From NCBI GenBank assembly GCA_947478925.1, contig CANJXY010000016.1, positions 1-36,243 of the forward strand: 36,243 nt of DNA, read 5' to 3'. Position 1 is the first letter of the stretch, and each line of letters begins with the position of its first letter. The position numbers and the translations under genes were made by a program. Shown here in pieces: positions 31,977 through 36,243 of this stretch. Below the pieces are notes generated by a model. The model saw nothing but the letters and a program-made list of their open reading frames with translations, ran no database searches and was not told where the DNA came from. The stretch comes from Hyphomonadaceae bacterium (GTDB lineage: Bacteria > Pseudomonadota > Alphaproteobacteria > Caulobacterales > Hyphomonadaceae).

Positions 31977-34127
31977 TCAGTTTCCGTCGGCTTTTGCCTT
32001 CGCCTGTTTCTCGAACGCTTTGTCGTCATTGGCGCGGCGAATGATGTACTGGCGGATAGCTTCAATCTGTTCCGGCGTGTACTCGCCGGCCCAGCCCACC
32101 ATGCCCTTTTCCTTGAGCAGGCCGTCATGAACAATCAGCTGCCATTGCTTTTCGCTGTTGAGCGCGGCGGAATGACGGATGTCAGTCACTAGAGCGCCGG
32201 CAACCGCTGCAACGCCGTGGCAGACGATGCACTTATTAGAGTAGAGAGTAGCACCATCAGCGACTTGGGCGGCAGTGCCGGTGAAGGGTGGCGGATCCAG
32301 CACTGATGTTGCGGTAGGCGGCGGGGTGGGCAGGGCAGCGTTGCCGCCGATGCGGAAGACAAGTACGCGGCTGATGTTGCGGATGATGCCGGACTGGCGC
32401 GTGACGTCGCCTTGGGTCAGGTCCCAGACGCCGCCCCAACCGGCTAGAACAGCGACATACTGTGTGCCGTTCACCGAATAGGTCATCGGCGCAGCAATCA
32501 CGCCTGTCTGCGTCGGGAATGACCACAGCTGCTTGCCAGTGTCGGCGGTGTAGGCACGGAATTCGCCACCCGCCGTGCCCTGGAAGACGAGGTTCCCGGC
32601 CGTCGCGAGAGTGCCGCCATTCCACGGCCCCGGATACTTCACCGTCCAGCGTGCAGATTGCGTAACCGGGTCCCAGGCGACGAGGGCGCCCGTGTTGGCG
32701 GCCGCAGCCGCCGCTGAGGATTTCGGATCAACTGTGCCTGCCGTCAGTGTGAGATCGATACCCACTTGGAAGCCGATCTTGGTTGGCTTCCAGTCCTTGT
32801 TTGCGCTCGTGTATAGGAACCCCGCTTCATTTGTCGGGATATAGACGAGACCGGTCGTCGGGCTGAACGACATCGGGTTCCACGTGTGCGCGCCGGTTGC
32901 ACTGGGCAGCGCGACGAACGGCTTGCCGGTGATCTCGTAGCGCGCCTCGGGATTAACGTTCGGGCGGCCGGTTACGGGATCGAGACCCGACGCCCAGTTG
33001 ACCGTGGCGAAGGCCTTGCCCGAGATAAATCTGCCCGACTTTGCGTCGAGCACGTAGAAGAAGCCGTTCTTTGGCGCATGCATGACGACGCGCGTCGGCG
33101 TGCCGTTGACCGGCAGCGTCGCGGCGATGATCTGCTGATCGGAATCGAAGTCCCAACGATCTTCCGGCGTCTCCTGGAAGTGCCAGGCATACTCGCCGGT
33201 GTCCGGATGGATCGCGACGATCGATGCTGTGTAGAGATTGTCGCCTTCCTTGGTGTTGCGGAACGCTGGGTTCCACGGTTCGGCGTTGGCTGTGCCGAAA
33301 TACACAAGGTCGGTCTCGGGATCATATGTGATCGAATCCCAGACGGTGCCGCCACCGCCCAGCTTCCACCATTCGCCGCTCCAGGTCTTGGCGGCGGCAT
33401 CGAGGTGTTTGCCTTCCGACGGTTTCGACGGATCGCCGGGGACTGTGTAGAAGCGCCACGCCTCCACCCCTGTTTCGGCGTCGAAGGCAGCCAGATAGCC
33501 GCGCGTGATGTATTCGGATCCGGCCGCGCCGATCAGCACCTTGCCTTTTACGATACGCGGCGCGCCAGTGATGGCCATATGCGAGTCAGGCGGCACAGAC
33601 GTCTGGTCCCACACGACCTTGCCTGTGTCGGCGTCGAGTGCAACGACGTGTCCGGCAATTGTCGCGACATAGACTTTGCCTTTGTAAACGGCGACGCCGC
33701 GATTGACCGCATCGCAGCACACATCAACCAGCTTCTCGCGCGGTACTTCTGGATCGTACGACCACAATGCCTTGCCCGTGGCGGCGTCATACGCCTTCAC
33801 CATGCTCCAGGCCGTCGAGACGTACATGACGCCATCGACGACGATCGGCGTCGCTTCCTGACCTCGCGCGGTATCGAGATCGGACGACCAGGCGAGGCCG
33901 AGCCCGCTCACGGTCTTCTCGTCAACTTGCGTCAGCGGCGAAAATCTCTGCTCGTCATAGGTGCGGCCATACGACATCCAGTTCGCGCCATCCTTGTTGG
34001 CGTCAAGCAGCCGCCCATCGTCGACGTTGGCGTTCTTTGCGCTGACGACGGGCGTCTCTGGCTTTGGCGAACAGGCTGCGAGCGCCAGCACACAGATCGC
34101 CAGGGCTGCTCGATTCGAGTGGCGCAA
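31977..34127 (-). CDS. PQQ-dependent quinohaemoprotein alcohol dehydrogenase, lipid-anchored
   Basis: This is a 716-residue periplasmic enzyme. A lipobox (LALAAC, Cys19) is followed by an eight-bladed beta-propeller binding PQQ, and a C-terminal cytochrome c domain with CIVCH (633-637) and a likely Met676 ligand. Such type II enzymes oxidise alcohols and pass electrons from PQQ to haem. PQQ-site features are the vicinal cysteines C137-C138, Glu205 (GSEYITRG), Asn281 (GTANAEPW) and Asp326 in RWDFDSDQQ. Asp328, two residues after the catalytic Asp, is the position linked to lanthanide use in other PQQ dehydrogenases. The start is TTG at 34127 with GGGAGAG upstream. No PQQ synthesis genes are nearby. 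Confidence 0.92.
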   Translation of the reverse strand: MRHSNRAALAICVLALAACSPKPETPVVSAKNANVDDGRLLDANKDGANWMSYGRTYDEQRFSPLTQVDEKTVSGLGLAWSSDLDTARGQEATPIVVDGVMYVSTAWSMVKAYDAATGKALWSYDPEVPREKLVDVCCDAVNRGVAVYKGKVYVATIAGHVVALDADTGKVVWDQTSVPPDSHMAITGAPRIVKGKVLIGAAGSEYITRGYLAAFDAETGVEAWRFYTVPGDPSKPSEGKHLDAAAKTWSGEWWKLGGGGTVWDSITYDPETDLVYFGTANAEPWNPAFRNTKEGDNLYTASIVAIHPDTGEYAWHFQETPEDRWDFDSDQQIIAATLPVNGTPTRVVMHAPKNGFFYVLDAKSGRFISGKAFATVNWASGLDPVTGRPNVNPEARYEITGKPFVALPSATGAHTWNPMSFSPTTGLVYIPTNEAGFLYTSANKDWKPTKIGFQVGIDLTLTAGTVDPKSSAAAAAANTGALVAWDPVTQSARWTVKYPGPWNGGTLATAGNLVFQGTAGGEFRAYTADTGKQLWSFPTQTGVIAAPMTYSVNGTQYVAVLAGWGGVWDLTQGDVTRQSGIIRNISRVLVFRIGGNAALPTPPPTATSVLDPPPFTGTAAQVADGATLYSNKCIVCHGVAAVAGALVTDIRHSAALNSEKQWQLIVHDGLLKEKGMVGWAGEYTPEQIEAIRQYIIRRANDDKAFEKQAKAKADGN

Positions 34128-34456
34128 GATTTCTCTCCCGAAAAAGATCGCTGACGTCGCAGCGCAGACGCTTGCCGATCCCGGGGGAGGTACTTCTGGA
34201 TCAGCAGCGCAATTTTCACGACACTGCTACACGCAGTAACACTTGTCGATACTCATGCCGACGGCTGAACGTCCGGAAGACACCCATCGCTGAGAACTCA
34301 TGTTGATGTGGGCGCGTCGTTACACCAAGTGCGTCGAGCCGGTAGGGCCCCCACGCCTTCCGGCCGGAAGGACGCGCGGCGAAAGCGGGGCGCTCTTCTT
34401 ATTCCGCTGGGCTTTTTGTGTTGGCTCTTTGTAACGGGTGGAAGCGCGGCTTCGGA
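34128..34456. other. Intergenic region upstream of the PQQ dehydrogenase gene
   Basis: This stretch of about 330 bases has no convincing gene. It holds the promoter region of the dehydrogenase and a perfect 16-bp palindrome, CCTTCCGGCCGGAAGG (34356-34371). The palindrome has no T-tract, so it is more like a protein-binding site or stem than a terminator. I see no repeats or mobile-element ends. Confidence 0.5.
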
Positions 34457-34660
34457 TCAACCGCCGAACAGGGTGTGATCGTGCGGCTGCAAGATCGCGG
34501 TCGTACTCTGGACGACATGGCCAAGCACATCGAGCAGGTGATCGGCGGCGACCACTGCACTCTCCAGCATCCAGCCCGCAAAAACAAAGCTGAGCAGCAG
34601 CAAGCTAACGCCAGCGAGTTTGAAGAACGGCTCAGTAGCGATCTGGGCGTGGCTGCTCAT
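34457..34660 (-). CDS. 67-residue single-TM small protein
   Basis: The frame starts MSSHAQIATEPFFKL, followed by one hydrophobic helix (about residues 14-34, LAGVSLLLLSFVFAGWMLE). The second half is amphipathic and His-rich (AADHLLDVLGHVVQ and LQPHDHTLFGG). The ribosome-binding site is weak. The longer frame upstream to 34900 has poor composition and is ignored. The opposite strand also has a frame here, but it lacks any recognisable structure. Isolated, so function unknown. The His-rich tail could bind metal. Confidence 0.5.
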   Translation of the reverse strand: MSSHAQIATEPFFKLAGVSLLLLSFVFAGWMLESAVVAADHLLDVLGHVVQSTTAILQPHDHTLFGG

Positions 34661-35196
34661 TGGTGCCTGTCCGGGCAATCTCGTTTTCGTGTTACAATGA
34701 TTAGGAGGGCAATTGCTTGCGTATGCAATATTTTTGACATGAACCTCAGCGGTTTTTGCTTTAAAAGTGCATGGTCCATTGCTGTCTGTCAGGTTCGCGT
34801 CAGACTTTGCACGTGGTTGGGGTGAGCAAGACCAGATCGGCTCCGGAAATGTGCGCCAGCTTACAAATCTTCGCGCGATCGATGGAACTTTTATCCGCAA
34901 TACTTGCAGGCATTAGGGCGTTCATCGGCCGAGACCTCGCGCGTGTGAGAGAACGCCATTGCTAGCGAGCTTGTTACTGTGGCAGCGCGACCACAGCCTG
35001 ACTCGCATCTGCTGATCGATTGGGGTGCCGCGATCGCCCGCACACGCGCCGGGCTGGACGCTGGCAGGTGGGCTGTGGGTCATCTCCTCCAATCGGGATG
35101 GCGCTGACGGCGTCGTGGGAGATCGGCGCCATCGGGGGCAGCTGCCTCCACTATGCGGATCCGGACTGTCACGTGCGCGAACGCCTGCCGCGTCCG
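34661..35196. other. Gene-poor, locally AT-rich intergenic region
   Basis: This is about 535 bases with no convincing gene. The part from about 34680 to 34790 is clearly more AT-rich than the rest of the window. It holds a perfect AGGAGG (34703-34708) before a TTG that opens a 9-codon frame, whose TGA overlaps an ATG (ATGA at 34739-34742) opening a 28-codon frame. Another short frame (ending DWGAAIARTRAGLDAGRWAV plus a few residues, stop near 35107) has no clear start. These are too short to call as genes. Confidence 0.4.
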
Positions 35197-35292
35197 ATGA
35201 CGACGCCGGACATGCTGAAAAGTCCTGCACTGTGGGCGGTGGGAGTTCCACTGCCGATCATCCCGCTTCCGTATCTCTTCCACGTCGTCTAG
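35197..35292 (+). CDS. Possible 31-residue hydrophobic peptide
   Basis: The frame MTTPDMLKSPALWAVGVPLP continues IIPLPYLFHVV and stops directly before the convergent stop codon of the gene at 35293, with no base between. That tight packing and the hydrophobic, Pro-rich composition resemble short alphaproteobacterial membrane peptides. There is no good ribosome-binding site, so it may be chance. Confidence 0.35.
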   Translation: MTTPDMLKSPALWAVGVPLPIIPLPYLFHVV

Positions 35293-35517
35293 TCAGCGCC
35301 GGGCGCGGAAGACGAGGAGGAAGAGGGCGGCTGCGGCGATGGCCTGGGCCAGCATGACGCCGAGAGCAACGGCAAGTTGATAGGGCGCGATGCCCGAGAT
35401 GAACATGAAGGGTGAGAAGGCGTAAACGCCGACAAGCGGGGCGATGATCACGACAACAAGAAGCGTAAGCAGGATTGCTCCGCGCAGCTGCTTCTCGACT
35501 CCGCCCGATTCAGACAT
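35293..35517 (-). CDS. Small two-TM membrane protein
   Basis: The product is 74 residues with two hydrophobic helices (about 13-38, AILLTLLVVVIIAPLVGVYA, and about 45-69) and a basic end FRARR, so both ends should be cytoplasmic. AGGAAGC precedes the ATG by about six bases. It lies 17 bp downstream of the four-TM membrane-protein gene at 35535-35933 on the same strand, and the two are probably co-transcribed. Function unknown. Confidence 0.75.
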   Translation of the reverse strand: MSESGGVEKQLRGAILLTLLVVVIIAPLVGVYAFSPFMFISGIAPYQLAVALGVMLAQAIAAAALFLLVFRARR

Positions 35518-35534
35518 CTCAGCTTCCTAGAACA

Positions 35535-35933
35535 TCAGTCTTCGCTGATCCACCCTAACGAGGTGAGGAGCGCGGAGAAGCCCCAGGTGGACAGGAAGCA
35601 TGCCGCCACCGAGATAAAAAACGCCGGCCAGAATTCCAGCCCCAATTTCTGAAGGCCGATGAGGCCGACGAAAAAGATCAGCCCCGGCCAGAACAACAGG
35701 AATGTCTTCAACGTGAAAGCGTTCGCGATGCTCGTTCCGCTCTTTGCATCCAACGCGAGCGAGGCCACCGTCAATATGCTCATGAGCGGCAGGGCGACGA
35801 GCGCGGCCGCGAGCCAACTGGAGCGCTTGGCGATTTCGGAGAGGGCGATGACGACGATTGCGGTCGCGATGCCTTTGCCCAGCGTGCCCAGGAACGCGCC
35901 GGACGTGACTGCCTTGATGAAGCCTTCGAACAC
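35535..35933 (-). CDS. DUF3147-like small membrane protein
   Basis: The product is 132 residues with four hydrophobic helices. A glycine-rich first helix is followed by a basic loop (EIAKRSSWLAAALVALPLMS). The third, Pro-containing helix (FLLFWPGLIFFVGLIGL) and the fourth (FWPAFFISVAACFLSTWGFS) complete it. The arrangement and ALVALPLMSIL segment resemble DUF3147 proteins, whose function is unknown. The start is GTG at 35933 with GGGAGGGG upstream. It is probably the first gene of a two-gene operon with the small protein at 35293-35517. Confidence 0.7.
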   Translation of the reverse strand: MFEGFIKAVTSGAFLGTLGKGIATAIVVIALSEIAKRSSWLAAALVALPLMSILTVASLALDAKSGTSIANAFTLKTFLLFWPGLIFFVGLIGLQKLGLEFWPAFFISVAACFLSTWGFSALLTSLGWISED

Positions 35934-36087
35934 GCGGACCCCTCCCTGCCTTCCCCGGTGGACACTGGCCGTGCGAAGGGCACGCGGTCAATGGCAGACC
36001 CGGTCTGGGCCGTTTGCAACGATCTTCATCGCGGCGCGTTTTACTAGGTAGAAGCGCATTTGCGCTGGCGGACCGGGAGCGTTGGGT

Positions 36088-36243
36088 ATGATGCAGAAGA
36101 TAGCGATCGCGTGCGCGCTGGCTGGGCTTGCTGGCCTTGCTGCCTGCGAGAAGGCGGGCGAGTCCGTCGATACGGCGCTGGAGAAAGTCACGACCGGAGA
36201 AGCAAAGCCTGGTGATGGCGCGTTCGAGAAAGCCGGCGAGACG
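36088..36243 (+). CDS. Lipoprotein (N-terminal part only)
   Basis: 52 codons are visible before the window ends. MMQKIAIACALAGLAGLAAC is a clear lipoprotein signal peptide with Cys20 as the lipidated residue (lipobox GLAAC), followed by a Lys/Glu/Gly-rich segment (EKAGESVDTALEKVTTGEAK). GGGAG lies about ten bases upstream. Either of the two consecutive ATGs (36088, 36091) may be used. The family cannot be judged from this part. Confidence 0.75.
   Translation, partial: MMQKIAIACALAGLAGLAACEKAGESVDTALEKVTTGEAKPGDGAFEKAGET

Noticed and set aside
32886-34154. Plus-strand frame (422 codons) opposite the PQQ dehydrogenase
   Set aside because: Shadow of a well-conserved enzyme with high-GC codon use.
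34418-34825. Plus-strand frame of 135 codons
   Set aside because: TTG start without ribosome-binding site; the opposite strand encodes a better-looking membrane protein.

Overview
This is high-GC chromosomal DNA from an alphaproteobacterium. The evidence is a set of families typical of that class (DUF2336, DUF1491, DUF4169, a PleC/DivJ-type histidine kinase) together with many TTG/GTG starts behind good Shine-Dalgarno sequences. The number of envelope lipoproteins and tryptophan-repeat proteins suggests the Caulobacterales/Hyphomonadales side of the class, but that family-level placement is a guess. I found no tRNA, rRNA, CRISPR array, complete insertion sequence or prophage.

Layout. 1-2.1 kb: start of sufE (cut by the window edge), a doubtful small ORF, a small membrane protein and an exported protein with a clear terminator. 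2.2-7.5 kb: the most accessory-looking part. It holds a membrane histidine kinase, then a large TIR - Pro/Gln linker - transmembrane - peptidoglycan-binding-like - MORN protein, a truncated second TIR gene and a membrane-anchored protein of unknown function. 7.5-13 kb: an Old Yellow Enzyme reductase, membrane proteins, a GFA-family protein, DUF4169, an acyltransferase-3, an exported protein, two short single-TM proteins and DUF1491. 13-15 kb: an LpoB-like lipoprotein and a TPR lipoprotein, apparently one operon. 15-20.3 kb: three glutathione-transferase-fold proteins around prfC (RF3) and rsgA. 20.2-25.2 kb: a stand-alone GmrSD-like DUF262/DUF1524 protein, a DUF2336 protein and a Uup-type ABC-F ATPase. 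25.3-30.4 kb: a membrane protein, a class A penicillin-binding protein, a lipoprotein with six tryptophan repeats and a polyproline tail, and another membrane protein. 30.5-34.1 kb: a decayed lipoprotein gene, an enoyl-CoA hydratase-family protein and a lipid-anchored PQQ/haem c dehydrogenase. 34.1-36.2 kb: gene-poor DNA with short membrane proteins and the start of a lipoprotein gene.

How the genes may work together. The dominant theme is the cell envelope: a class A PBP, an LpoB-type activator, several lipoproteins, and a TIR protein that appears to place a signalling domain in the cytoplasm and peptidoglycan-binding/MORN modules in the periplasm. Two defence-type architectures (TIR and GmrSD-like) lie about 14 kb apart and do not form an obvious operon. 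The best candidate for something undescribed is the kinase/TIR-TM-PGB-MORN locus at 2.2-6.2 kb. Next come the PQQ dehydrogenase with an Asp-x-Asp metal-site motif and a hairpin that appears to hide the ribosome-binding site of the DUF2336 gene.
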